From the NCBI GenBank assembly GCA_047967505.1, contig CM106538.1: a stretch of DNA of 64,000 nucleotides. One strand, given 5' to 3'. The DNA comes from Dipteris shenzhenensis (taxonomy: Eukaryota > Polypodiophyta > Polypodiopsida > Gleicheniales). Made by a program: the position numbers and the translations under genes. The notes below the pieces were generated by a model. That model ran no database searches. It was not told the DNA's origin and saw only the letters and a program-made list of their open reading frames with translations. Each line of letters starts with the position of its first letter. Positions within the stretch are counted from its first letter, which is position 1. Below, piece by piece: positions 10,562 to 21,239 of the stretch.

Positions 10562-11803
10562 GTGTCTGACTGGGTCATGAAAGAGAAGCCATTTGAATTT
10601 ATCGACATGGATTATGCCATTCGTGTGGAATTGATTGAGAGAGTACATGGAGTTAAAGAAGCAGTTGACTACTTTGCAACGATTCCCAAGCCATTTCAAA
10701 CTGCTACGGCCTATGTGAAATTGCTTCAAGTATATGTTATGCATGGCATGGAGAGGAGTGCAGTAAGGTTGGTTCAAAAAGTGCAAAAACTAGGTCTGGG
10801 CCAGCAAACATTAATGCAAAACCAATTATTGTCTTTATATAAGAGGAAGGAAAACATGGAAGGAGTTGCCAAGGTACTGCAAATCATGGAGGAAAAAAAT
10901 ATAGAGCCTGATATATATACGTATAATACAATACTCGATATAAAAGGCAGAAAAGGTGATGTTACTGGAATGGCAAAAGTGTGGAAGCGAATAGCAAATG
11001 ATAAGAATGTAGTGCCCGATTCGGTATCTTACTCTATACTTGCCCAAGGTTTTCTTTCTGCTGGTTTGCTTGATAAGGCAGCAAAGGCAACCAAACAACT
11101 AGAAATCCGCCCTCGCAAAAGGAGACGAATGTTCTATCACATGCTATTGAGGCTGTATGCTGAATTGGGCAAAGCAGATGAACTCGAAAGAATCTGGGAT
11201 ATAATGAAAAGTGGTTCAAAAGTTCTGATGGCTGATTACTCAGTAATGATTCAATCAATAGGAAAGACGGGCAAAGTAGACAGAGCAGAAGAGCTTTACA
11301 AGCAAATGATTGAAGAACTGGATAGCAAGCGCTTACAGCAGTATAGTGCCCTCCTTTCGGTGTACACGTCCCAAGGGATGATCCAAAAAGCAGAGGAGTT
11401 AGTAAAAGAGATATCAAAAATGTCCTTTAGTCTTTCCCTGCCTTTTTATCATAAACTTATACAGATGTATGTAAAGGCTGGCAAAGAAGAAACAGCTATG
11501 GAAACTCTTCTTACAGCCCAAAAGGCCGGGAAAGAGGTTTTCCGGAAGAGACCATGGTATACTACCTTTCAAGAGGTACTTGACATGTTTGCGGAAAGGG
11601 GGGATGTGCGAAATGCAGAAAAAGTAATACAACTAATCAAAGATGCAGGATATGCATGTTCATATAGATCGTATTGCACTTTGCTGAAGGCCTATGCCAA
11701 AGCAGAGGTCACTCCTTATGGGTTTTCAGATAGAATGCGTGCTGATGGTGTCCGCCCAAACCCGCATATCAGAGACGAGTTGAAAAAGCTTGATGGAATT
11801 TGA
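10562..11803 (+). CDS. P-class PPR protein, terminal exon (413 codons)
   Basis: This is a pentatricopeptide-repeat protein. The family binds organellar RNA in mitochondria or plastids. The exon opens VSDWVMKEKPFEF, then DLI-like ELIERVHGVKEAVDYF. About ten degenerate 35-residue repeats follow, each with a Y-x-LL / A-x-Y helix pair (YVKLLQVYVMHG, TYNTILDIKG, SYSILAQGFLSAG, FYHMLLRLYAELG, YSALLSVYTSQG, FYHKLIQMYVKAG). The frame is uninterrupted for 1,242 bases and ends in TGA at 11801. The opening and spacing resemble mitochondrial PPR proteins of the Arabidopsis At1g80270/At4g02820 type, recalled from family knowledge. There is no E/DYW tail. The upstream exon(s), with start codon and targeting peptide, were not found in the 10 kb to the left, so this is either the last exon behind a very long intron or a 5'-truncated copy. 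Clean coding and a poly(A) signal at 12400 favour a real gene. Confidence 0.85.
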   Translation: MSDWVMKEKPFEFIDMDYAIRVELIERVHGVKEAVDYFATIPKPFQTATAYVKLLQVYVMHGMERSAVRLVQKVQKLGLGQQTLMQNQLLSLYKRKENMEGVAKVLQIMEEKNIEPDIYTYNTILDIKGRKGDVTGMAKVWKRIANDKNVVPDSVSYSILAQGFLSAGLLDKAAKATKQLEIRPRKRRRMFYHMLLRLYAELGKADELERIWDIMKSGSKVLMADYSVMIQSIGKTGKVDRAEELYKQMIEELDSKRLQQYSALLSVYTSQGMIQKAEELVKEISKMSFSLSLPFYHKLIQMYVKAGKEETAMETLLTAQKAGKEVFRKRPWYTTFQEVLDMFAERGDVRNAEKVIQLIKDAGYACSYRSYCTLLKAYAKAEVTPYGFSDRMRADGVRPNPHIRDELKKLDGI

Positions 11804-12042
11804 TTTAAGTCAATTTTTGGATTTTGGGTCGACAACCTCTTGGCTCTTCTCATGAAACTTAACATGGAGCATGAAGTGAGGCCAGACTTCGATGAGGCCC
11901 CGAGGTTATGCAAGCAGAGACATGCAATATGTTCACTGGGTCCTTCCCTAGGCAACAGCTTTATATGGACAAAGCTGTCTACACTTTACAGTGAGATCAG
12001 CATTTGGATTTGCTGATAGTGTTAAGATGTTCTAGTTAGTGA

Positions 12043-12191
12043 CTTTGCCAATTTGTTGCAAAGCAATGGATAATATGACAGGTTTGTCAACATGTTCAAA
12101 TCTTAGTCATGTGTTTTTAATGGTAGTCATTAATGTTTTAGCTGGCAACTTTCCAATTTGTTGCAAAGCGATGGATAATATGGCAGGTTTG
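12043..12191 (+). repeat. Direct repeat in the PPR 3' UTR
   Basis: A ~44-base word (ttgccaatttgttgcaaag...ggataatatg.caggtttg) occurs at 12043-12086 and again at 12149-12191 with few changes. The period is about 106 bases, so the 3' UTR carries a partial tandem duplication. Confidence 0.85.
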
Positions 12192-12399
12192 AACATCTTA
12201 GTCTTTTTAAAGAGTGCCCTCATTTCAGTTTTCGGAACATAATATAGTCTTTCTGATTGAGGGCCGTTTGGAATATATCAAGGCATCACTTCATATATGT
12301 CGTTGTGAAACATAAAAAAAACTAGTGCTTATTCTAATACACAATACAGAGCTCTCACCTTTCATGTAAGGGCTGTAGGGTAGAAGCATATTGGTCGAT

Positions 12400-12405
12400 A
12401 ATAAA
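12400..12405 (+). terminator. Candidate poly(A) signal of the PPR gene
   Basis: AATAAA lies about 600 bases after the PPR stop codon, within T-rich sequence. It is the first canonical signal found downstream. No transcript evidence is available. Confidence 0.5.
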
Positions 12406-13480
12406 GCTGTATATGCTTGGCATTTATAAATCCTTCACATTAGTTATGTGAAGTTGTTGCGTGTATCTTGTGAGAAAAAGGTAACTGATATTTAATTGCA
12501 AAAACAGAGAGTAGGCACGTATATTGATGTAGTCTTGCATGCTACACACTACCTAGTTGTCTTACGTGGTTATGATCAGTTGTTTAAAACCCCAACGGAC
12601 AGCAGAGGAAGCTAGTAAGATTAACATGAAAAGGCAAAAGAAAGCGTGGTATTGAGAGAGCACATGAAACCCTATCATAAACTTCAGTCATAGACAGTTC
12701 TATGTATAGACCTCACTCCATGATCATAATGTTGATCTTGGGAAAAGGCGTTGAGGAACAATCTCAACATCATATGTGCAATATATTATATGCATAACAC
12801 TCAAAAGACTAGTAAAAAGGCAAATAGGGTCCGATCGTATCCTTAAGCCCTAAACCTAAAACTAGTAGTTAGTCACGTGCGTGCGCTCCTAGTCCTTCAT
12901 CTCTAACTTTGTCACCTTATTCCTATCTTCCTTAGTACTCTCTAAACCCTAAAGCATAGAGAGGACCCCTATATTTGCATCCAAGGTTCGCTTCCATATT
13001 TTCTTACTTTTCAAACAGCTCCTAGTAGACGTCTTGAGCTACATTTTTGCTCTATCTATGGAAAACCCTTATGACTCCATGGCTTCCTGTATTCCCAACT
13101 CAAGCACCTTGATACTGGAGGCTTGCTCTTGGAGGTCAATTTCTTCAATCATAACAAGAATTTCAAAGATGAGCTCCACCAATGGTACAAGGGCAGCTTG
13201 TGTTGATAGCTTCTTAAATCTCCATGACTTTCACAAGGCCACCATCCCCTGATAAGAATTTCAAGTCCTCTCATAAGGATTTCAAACACCCTGCCGGTCT
13301 TCAAGGATTCCAAGTCCTCTTCAAGGATTTCAAGTCCGCTGTCTTCCAAGATTTCCTCAAGGATTCAAGTTCCCAATAAGGATTTCAAGTCTCCTGATAA
13401 GGATTTCAAGCCTTTTATTGCTCTTCGTCACCCTGCAATCTCAAAGTGCAAACAAATATATGTGCTACAATAAGAACTTT
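12406..13480. other. Gap with telobox words and degenerate short repeats
   Basis: No gene is recognised. Telomere-like words occur at 12844-12856 (ccctaaacctaaa) and 12944-12953 (aaaccctaaa). Between about 13250 and 13410 the phrase aaggatttcaagtcctct recurs in at least six altered copies spaced 20-40 bases apart. Nothing else stands out. Confidence 0.55.
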
Positions 13481-13550
13481 AGGAATCGAACGTCAGTAGC
13501 CACTTGGGCGGGCAAACACTTGCATCCATCTGAGCTACTGCTGCAGACAG
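13481..13550 (-). repeat. tRNA-derived SINE head
   Basis: On the minus strand, tagctcagatgg (13537-13526) matches an RNA polymerase III A box, and gttcgattcct (13491-13481) matches a B box. They are 46 bases apart, the usual tRNA spacing. The flanks do not form an acceptor stem, so this is the promoter head of a SINE rather than a tRNA gene. The body and tail would extend leftwards (below 13480). Target duplications were not identified. Confidence 0.6.
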
Positions 13551-14470
13551 TCCCTTATTGTGTTAATGGATAATGAGGATGGGGTGGACTAGCTTTTAAA
13601 GGATTCTCCTTTTATTGCATGATTATTTCCAACTCACATGATTGTCCCTTCACCTTTGCAGTTGAATTGTGTTGTCGATGTTGTTGTTCTGCCACGTTGC
13701 ATGTGGTGTTTTAACCTTTGGTGCTTATGGTGGTGAAATTTCTCCATTTAATTTTTCATTATTTTCACCTATAGATTGCTTATGCTATTGATTTTGAAAG
13801 TTTAATTGTTGGCTTTGGACATTGATGATTATTTGTGTGTTGAAGTGGATGCCATCATACATACTTGGCTGATCACATATGAGTGTATCAACTAGGTAGT
13901 AGATGTAGCAATTTGGTGGATGATCCATAAATATGGCTTCATAAAGAAATTATGTCACAAAATCGTGGGTTGGTATCTCAACCTTGATTTGTTTTACATC
14001 GTCTCGATCAAGAGTTACTTGCATCCTTTTGTCTATTGTACTCTCTTTGATATGATTTGCATATTGCTCTTGCATATGTGCTCTTGTTGCTTGATGTATG
14101 TGGCCATTGTCTAAGGTTTAGGGTTTCTAACTTTGATTGTATGGCATTGCAAAAAATACTCATTGGCGGAACATTGGTTGTCAATGTTGCTTGTCTTGAA
14201 TATTGTCCTCATGCAAGATTTAACTATATCAGACGAATTCTCTGCTTCTTTGATCCTCTTGCATGTTTGATATAATAGTATGAAAGTGTCAATGTAATGC
14301 TTGTTCCTTCTTTTAGAGTGCTGAATTGATGTAATGCTTGTTCCTTCTTTTAGATTACAAATTAATGTCATGTTGAATTGTTGGCCTTATTTTCGTCTTT
14401 GCATATTTTGACATTTTAATCAAATAAGACCTCATGGCTTCAAAGTTGTTTCCAGAACTTTGCATAGTGT
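13551..14470. other. Gap, no recognised gene
   Basis: AT-rich sequence with only short frames. It contains the 37-bp repeat at 14292-14357. Nothing else is recognised. Confidence 0.5.
14292..14357. repeat. 37-bp-period duplication
   Basis: The word atgtaatgcttgttccttct followed by tttaga occurs at 14292 and 14329. Confidence 0.85.
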
Positions 14471-14803
14471 GTGATTTTGTTTAGAAATTCTTTAGTTGAT
14501 ATGCTGTCTAGATTAACTCTATTGAAAGCTTGGGCCAGCTTCAGAAATACCCTTCGCAGAGTTCCTCCCTCCTTTATCGATGAGATTGACAGGCGACCTA
14601 TCATATGTAATAACAGTATACATGATGAGCATGGTAGGCAGCTTGGTTTGTCTCATTATATGCAGTGGTCCAGGTGGGAGAGAGGGCCTGCCGCCTCGGT
14701 AGGTTCTTGGAAAGCCTTCAAGAGGCTTCTAGAAGATCGTCAACAGCATAATCCATATCACTCGACACATTCAAAATATTTTCAAATATATCCTGTGACT
14801 TGA
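14471..14803 (+). pseudogene. L1-type LINE ORF2 C-terminal fragment
   Basis: The plus-strand frame reads RRPIICNNSIHDEHGRQLGL and then WSRWERGPAASVGSW. This corresponds to CQPLMWYPKVRDQEGRML and WAQWDSGPAGSFGRW in the minus-strand LINE at 51.7-52.0 kb. That is the region after the RT thumb in plant L1-type ORF2. It is 5' and 3' truncated and abuts an opposite-strand LINE RT piece. Confidence 0.6.
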
Positions 14804-14819
14804 TGAACTCATTCTATTC

Positions 14820-15560
14820 TTGGTCCACTACCTACAAGCAGATGTTACAAATCCTGAGAGCCAAAGCTTTAGCCAGCACCTTAGGAAGGTATTAAGCATG
14901 GTGATTGGCCTCCAATCCCCAAATTTTAACCATTCCTGGTGCTTCAGAAATAGTTTCACCAAAAATGACCCCTCAACATTGCATGATTAGCCATATCTAT
15001 GAGATCACCTTTTAGCATGTCCCAAAAGGCAACAAATAACTCTGCTGTGAAACTGTCACGTACCAGAGACTTATCTTTTTCCATCATTGACACCACCTCC
15101 CTCAGTTCCTCCTCAACAAACGGGCAGCCCAACATACTTCTCTGGAAATTTCACACCCGCATTTGAACATCCTCCAGCATCTCCGTAAGGCATTCCTTCC
15201 ACTACTAGTCATGTACATTGGCATCCCCAACTATTGAACTTAGTTTCAAGTGGAATACCTCCACCACATGCCAAAACTCAATGACTAAGTTACCTTGTTT
15301 ATGTAGAAGCTAATCAATTCTTTCCCTGATACGCTTTCTCCAAACTGACTAGAAGAAAACTTTGGAGGGATAGTCACCCACTGACAATCAAAGTTGTTGG
15401 CTCTTCAGTTGAGACACCCTTGCATCTTCCAGCTCCTTGACTTGCAATGCAACCTCTGTTTCCACCAACGGGGTCCCCACAAACGGGCCTGCGGATACAA
15501 ATCAAGTTTTCAATGCTGACCTGGCATAGAGCAACGCCTCTTCCTCATGGCTCTTGCACC
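14820..15560 (-). pseudogene. L1-type LINE RT N-terminal fragment, broken
   Basis: Reading leftwards: GDYPSKVFF (15340-15365), WRKRIRERIDQLL, FWHVVEVFHLKLS, then GCPFVEEELREVVSMMEKDK and DSFTAELFVAFWDMLKGDL, then pieces resembling NLGIGGQSPCLI. The order SKxFF - EE(E)L - F..FW - NxR/IG is the entry of the plant L1 reverse transcriptase domain. In-frame stops occur throughout, and the catalytic YADD part is missing. It sits tail-to-tail with the plus-strand fragment at 14471-14803. Confidence 0.7.
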
Positions 15561-15793
15561 CACATTGTTCTTTACACCATTTTACACCATTCTTGGGTCA
15601 CCAAGAGGATAGTTTGGACTGATTTATCCCACTTGACACAGAGATCCACAAATCCGACCAGTCTTGAGCCATGTACTGTGAATTTGCTTGCAAAACACTT
15701 TACATTGCAGAAGGCCACTGTCAAATTTTAAAGACACCTCCAGTAACCTACACCATGAGACCATCAAAGAGAACCGCCAGCAGACTGACAAAT
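15561..15793. other. Short spacer of uncertain origin
   Basis: Minus-strand sequence just upstream of the LINE RT fragment. No motif is recognised. Confidence 0.4.
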
Positions 15794-18472
15794 GATATGG
15801 CAGGACTGAAGGCAAAATGTAGGAGACCCCAAAAGGGGCACATAGGCACGACCCTTCTTCTGAAACATACCGCGTGTCTATCTTACTCGCACAGAACTGA
15901 GACCCCTAGCAACGATTATTCCAGGAAAAGCCACCCATTCCCTGTTCATCTGATTTGGCATAGTCAAGAAGCCCCTAAGACAAAACTAAGTCCTCAAGCT
16001 TCCCTCTTAGCCCCAAAAAAAACTCCGCCCAAGGTGAGACAAAAGTAAGTTCCTTTAGAAGCTTTTCTCCACATGGTGATCTATCATGCACTCCTGCTTT
16101 GTCACTACAACCAAGTAGGTCAATGCTTGGTATCACTTCACTCAGCTTCCATTAAAGACCTTGGGAATCTCCTGGTCGGCAAGTTTGCTAGCTATATGGT
16201 GTCGTTGCTAAAGACCTTGGTAATCTTGTAGGGCTCGTTCCAACCAAGTTTGAGATTGGACTTGAGTGGCTCTTGATTCGCATTACACAACAAGACCAAA
16301 CCTCTCTTAAGATTCGTCCAAACAATGTGCCGGTCATGCCAAGATTTCCTCCTTTTTTGGATACTTGTTGCAACCAAGCTACTTGGATGTGCACCTCATC
16401 TAGGTCAGGGAGTTGTTGCAATCATCTCTTGATTGCCACAAGTTTCCCAAGATGATGCTTGACCACCACTTAGAGACTTGGGACAAAAATTCCAAAGATG
16501 ACATAGCCGCCAGGAACAAATGCCATTTTGAAAAGACGATTACCTTGTGATATGGGTGTCCCAATCTCATTGATGTGTGCTCACCATCTTGGTGAGAATG
16601 TACTTGAGAATGTTTTTAGTGGACTTGGCACATTAGGGATAGTAAGTTGTGGCAACTTGGTGCTTCACCATGAACTCAATCATTAGTGATTGGAATACAT
16701 TCATAAAGTTGGATACTAACAATTGGACAACAATAACTTCAAATGATATATTCAAAGATGGATATTGTGCTACCAGTCGAGTTGTCTTGTAGGGCCTTAG
16801 CTTCTACCTACTTGGTAGCATAATGTGTGGCCACATATGTATTTGTTTAGTGTGAACTAAGCCACATTTTTCAAAGGCCTAATGCAATCCAAAGTAATCA
16901 AAGCCTTGGATGTAGTGACATGTGGCGCTACGGGAGTAAGCGACATGTTTGTTTAATAAAACATCACATTCAACACACCAAGCATGCGTATCCCATAACA
17001 AACACAAACCTGCTTGAAAAACTTGTTGAGCTATTAGCTCACCATCACAGTGACCTCTAGTAGGTTCGATATGCACCTTGTTGAGCGCTGTTGCCTGTTC
17101 ATGCAATAGCACCCAATGCCACAATACTCCATCAAGCTATATTTCGAGGCTTTCAAAGTAAACTGTCTGTTCTTGTCTTAGGAGATCTTCTCAAGAAATG
17201 TACCTTGTGATACTATGACATTTGTCATCCTCGGTGCTTGAAAATACAAACAATTGTACATTTGGGGGCTCGATTGTGGCTTCCTGGTTTTGATTTGGGG
17301 TCACTGGGTAAACATGACAAGCAATCTGTATGTGCATGGGATTTTCCAAGCTTGTGAATGATCTTCAAATTGAACTCTTATAATAGTAGCATCCACCTCA
17401 TCAAGTATGACCCCTAAATCACTATCTTGTTCATCTAATACAACAAAGCTTGGTGGTCAACATAGAAGACAAATGGATTACCAAGCAGATAGTGCGGCTT
17501 CATGCTTGATAATGCTATAGTCAAGTGCTCTTATGAACCGCTTGGCATATTGGGTAGTCTAGCCTACCATCTGGCTGTGCCAAAATAATGCCAATTGCAT
17601 AGCCTAAAGCATCCACAAGGACATGGAAACTACATCCACATGGGTTGTTTGAGAATAAGTGTTTGGTTTGCTCATTTATTGAGTTCATGAAATGTTGCAA
17701 ACAACTCCTTGGTCCATTGAAAATGAGTATCCTTCTTGGTCATGTCACATAGAGGTTAGCAAAATCCTTCACTAACCTCATGTAGAAGTTGTTCAATCCA
17801 ACAAAGGATTTGAGTTGTGTTAGATTCTCTGGTTCAGTTATTTGCTTGATTGCTTGGATCTTAGTTAGCTTAGTCTAAATGCGTTCCTTGAAAATTAAGT
17901 GACCAAGCAATACACCAATCTATACATGAAAAACACACTTGGATGGGTTCAGGGAGATGCCTACCTACACTTGGCAAAAAGTTTTTCAAGACAAGTAAAA
18001 TGCATGAACATTGCCTAGTATGAACAAAAATCATCCAAGTAAATGGTAATAAGCTCGGTCAAATAATCTCAAAAAGTCACACCATGAACCTCTAAAAAGT
18101 TGATGGTGCATTACATAGACCAAATGGCATGACTTTACAGGCATATGCAACCCATTATATGATAAATGGAGTCTTATGCTGATCCTTAGGTGCTGAATAA
18201 ATTTGTGCCCATTGTAGCCATCCATAAATGAGTATATCTCATGTCTCGGAAATTGGTAAAGTATACCATCAGTGAAAGGGATTGGAGAAGGATGTGGCAC
18301 TATCTAGGAATTAAGGTCCTGTAATCCATAAACGAGTACATCTCATGTCTTGCAAATTGGTCAGCTATACTATTAGGAAAGGGATCAGAGAAGGATGTTG
18401 CACTGTTTGGGCATTGAGGTTCCTATAATCCACACAAACTCAAAGCTTGCCATTTGTCTTGAGAACCAGCAT
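15794..18472 (-). pseudogene. Ty3/gypsy pol remnant, copy 1
   Basis: This is a decayed gypsy polyprotein read leftwards on the minus strand. RT begins near 18440 (CVDYRNLNAQT-like), continues with FMDGYNGH (18200-18230) and KVMPFGLCNAPSTFQ (18090-18150), then an RNase H start (FVFYVDHQALLY, about 17430-17480). An HHCC zinc-binding integrase N-terminus follows (HTGxxGG-like IEPTRGHCDGELIAQ and HAWCVECDV, 16880-17130). Last is the integrase C-terminus (WHDRHIVW, GWNEPYKITKVFSN, 16190-16400). Many stops and small indels make it non-functional. The block is repeated in direct orientation at 22836-25528. Neither copy has intact flanking LTRs. Confidence 0.85.
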
Positions 18473-19255
18473 GAATAGAGTTCGGAGTTGTAGCAGCTCG
18501 TTTGAGAGCCAGTCGGGTCATTGCAGAGGAGCGTCGATGAGCTGATTTCGTCGGCTGAGCATTGAAGGAGAAGGCTGTCCGCTGTGGTCTTTGGAAGCTA
18601 ACCGTTGTTGTCTAGAGTTCGGAGTATCTGTTGTAGCGGCTTGCAGTTGCCCTCAGGTGCAGTGATTGCTGGTAGGCGCTGCTGTGGAGCAGAGACCAGC
18701 GGGATCCATAGGAGTTGAGGCTATCGAGATACCCATCTGTAGGAGCCGCTCAGTTGTCCATCGTTGTGAGCAAGGCTAACTGCTGCAACGCTAGTGTCGT
18801 AGGCTGTGTCGCTTGCCTTTGGAGATTCAGCTACTTGTTGTAGTTTGTTGCATAGAGTAGTTGCCTTTTTCTTGCTTGCTGTTGTAGATTCGGCTGCTTG
18901 CTTGTCATGGCCGTGCTGGAGCTTGCTTGTGCTTTGCTTGTTGCATAGGTCATTTGGCTTGTTTTGCTTTGGCTTGCATGTGCTGCTTGTCGACTGTAGA
19001 AGAGTTGCTGTAGTTTGCTAGCTTTGTAGACTGGCTACTATGGCGATGGCGGCTCAATTGTGGTAGTTCCTAAGGCCGGCTTATGTCCCCTTTGAAAAAG
19101 AGATCAGACAACAGCCATAAGGACCTGAAGCAAAAGATTGAAGACTCTTTCCTAAACTAGAATAGAACTCTCAAGAAAATTGAAGCTTATCCTCTCAAGA
19201 ATGAACATCAACACGAAAAAAATCTACATCTAATATAGGAGAGCTAGGACCTAAG
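18473..19255 (-). other. Untranslated leader-like region next to a PBS
   Basis: No coding. It is rich in gttgtag / ctgcttg words (for example ttgctgttgtagattcggct). It follows the PBS at 19256 in the minus-strand sense, so it is probably the 5' leader of the element whose LTR is at 19267-19619. Confidence 0.45.
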
Positions 19256-19266
19256 CTCTAATACCA
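19256..19266 (-). other. Primer-binding site, one base off initiator Met-tRNA
   Basis: On the minus strand the sequence reads TGGTATTAGAG, directly after the LTR end. The usual plant PBS is TGGTATCAGAG, so one C-to-T change is present. Confidence 0.75.
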
Positions 19267-19619
19267 TGTCAAAAAGAGGGATCGAGCTCTCCTAGTCATG
19301 AAACAACATCCTAACACAACACTAATCTAAGGAGGATGCAACCTAAGTGCAAACATGATGAAGAGAGTGCTCATGACATGTACCTCAAGTCAATTAGGTT
19401 CCAAGATAGATTAGCTTGGACTCATAAAGAGAATCTTTAGATAGTGCAAAGTGCTTGGTTGATATTACTTCAAATGAACCTCCCTTTTATAGGTGAGGGT
19501 ACTTACATCCATTTTCTTGCTCACATGTGGGATATCTCCTCCATGCCATGTGGTAGCTTGCCCTTTACTCATACCTTTGCTCTATATGTGCTCATGGCAC
19601 CATAACCCTCCATCTAACA
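19267..19619 (-). mobile_element. 5' LTR (minus) of a truncated element
   Basis: The 353-bp segment reads TGTTAGATGG...TTTTTGACA on the minus strand. A TATA box (cctataaaaggg, 19493-19482) lies inside and a PBS lies directly after it. Its partner LTR is not in the window, so the element is truncated or rearranged. The terminal word catctaaca recurs at 25911-25919. There too it is followed by tgacaatgatg and about 158 bp of shared flank. Confidence 0.7.
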
Positions 19620-20860
19620 CTGACAATGATGTTAGGCATGGTGGATATTGGGACGGAAGATTTTGAAAAAACCCACATGTAGAGTGGGTTTCTCATAGAA
19701 AATTCCCTCATAACTGTTATTTAATAGGGGACTATACTTAAAGAAAACCTCTCATAACCCCTCTTCATGGGGGGTGTTTCCAAAGAAACTCATTTGAAGG
19801 AAGCAGTTTATCATGAAACTACCTTGGACTTTGAAGAAATGTTCTCACCACCCCACTTCATGGGGGTTTCTACAAATAAAGCCATTTGTAGGAAGTCTTT
19901 CAAGGTATTTTCACCGACGAAACTATCTTGGACAACATTTAAAGATGTCACAACTTTCACATCCAATGTCCAAATATAGTCATTTAGCCACTCAAATCGA
20001 ACAAAAAGGCCATTTGAGCACATCTACAAGGTTTAAAGTTATAAATTATATCATTTCTAGTCTTAAATTTTGAATATAATTTTTAAGAGTATAAAATGGT
20101 CATAATATATATTTAGTCTTAGCACTTTTTAGTGAAATAATCATTGATTCTAATGATTGATGAAGCCTGTGATGAGAGCCACAAGAAGTGATAAGAAAAC
20201 TATATGGAGAGGAGTTATAATAAGCTATGATTTGATGGAAGCACATAATTTAATTATTGGGTCATTGTTTTTGCCTTGGTTTTTCATGCTTTCTAATTGT
20301 GCTTAATTCATAGAATAGACAATTTATAAAGTTCCTTCTAAACACTCTAGAAATGTCCGACAAATTGCATTCTACTAAACATTCCAGAATGAAAATGAAG
20401 AGATAGGACTTACCACGGTAGTTTCTCTACAAAAAACTCCTTGAGTGTATTGCTAATCTTGAACTGCTCATAAACCTTGCTCATACAATTTTGCTTAGAG
20501 GAAGTGCAACTCCATAAATGGGCACTTATATGCTCCTAGGTTGTACCTAAGTTGAGATCCTACGTTGGTTCTAGAACTAGGTGTTCAAAACCAAGCTCAC
20601 TGATTGCTACCTTTGGCTCTTGCATTCACCAGTCACATCTTCAATGAAGTGACTAGGATAAAGATGTTGTTGCTCTATCAATTTTTCGTCCTTCTTTTTC
20701 TGCTTAAGGTCAGTAGCCTCTTGGAATATGTTTCTCTCTCCCACATGTTAGATTATCATTTCCATCAGTCAAGACTCAACATTCTAAGGAAATTGATCTT
20801 TGATTCCAAGTGTTTGCATCGACAACTACTCAAATCTTTGCTTCAATTAGTGGGGATTTG
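19620..20860. other. Gap with a duplicated 158-bp flank
   Basis: Bases 19620-19777 recur at 25920-26077 (tgacaatgatg...ctcttcatggggggt). Within this stretch, cttcatggggg...tttc is itself repeated near 19763 and 19855. From 20080 on the sequence is AT-rich. Minus-strand translation near 20600-20860 contains only broken frames, perhaps part of the gypsy protease-RT spacer. Confidence 0.5.
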
Positions 20861-20869
20861 TACCTCGGT

Positions 20870-21239
20870 ATCCCTAGTTTTGATTGTCATGATCTTGAAA
20901 CTCTAATCATGCAACACCTTGGCACTTTTCAACCATGGTCTACCAAATAGAAGTGGATAGGCATTCATTTCCATCGAGATGGCAATCGGAATTATTATGT
21001 AGAGCACTCCTTCAATAGTGATAACTACATCTGACATCATAACTTTGTGCAAAATACATTCATACTAGCAAACATGCGTATGCATGGAATCAAACATAAT
21101 CACCTGCAAACCATTCAGAGGTGTGCACGCTCTCTTGTGTGTAGCCTTGTGCCAAGCAAGACCTACAAAGGATAATTGGATATTCTCATGCGAACCTTCA
21201 ATGTTAGCAATGTCCCCTTCCATTTGAAAAGAAAATGTC
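20870..21239 (-). pseudogene. Ty3/gypsy protease fragment
   Basis: The minus strand reads FSFQMEGDIANIEGSHENIQ, then VVITIEGVLYIIIPIAISME and MNAYPLLFGRPWLKSAKVLHD (about 20900-21239). The LLxGRPWL block is the conserved end of the retropepsin region in plant gypsy elements. The catalytic DSG part is not seen, and a stop follows the motif. It may be the upstream part of the same family as the pol remnant at 15794-18472. Confidence 0.65.

Noticed and set aside
12844-12953. Interstitial telomere
   Set aside because: Only isolated telobox-like words (ccctaaacct, aaaccctaaa), no tandem array.
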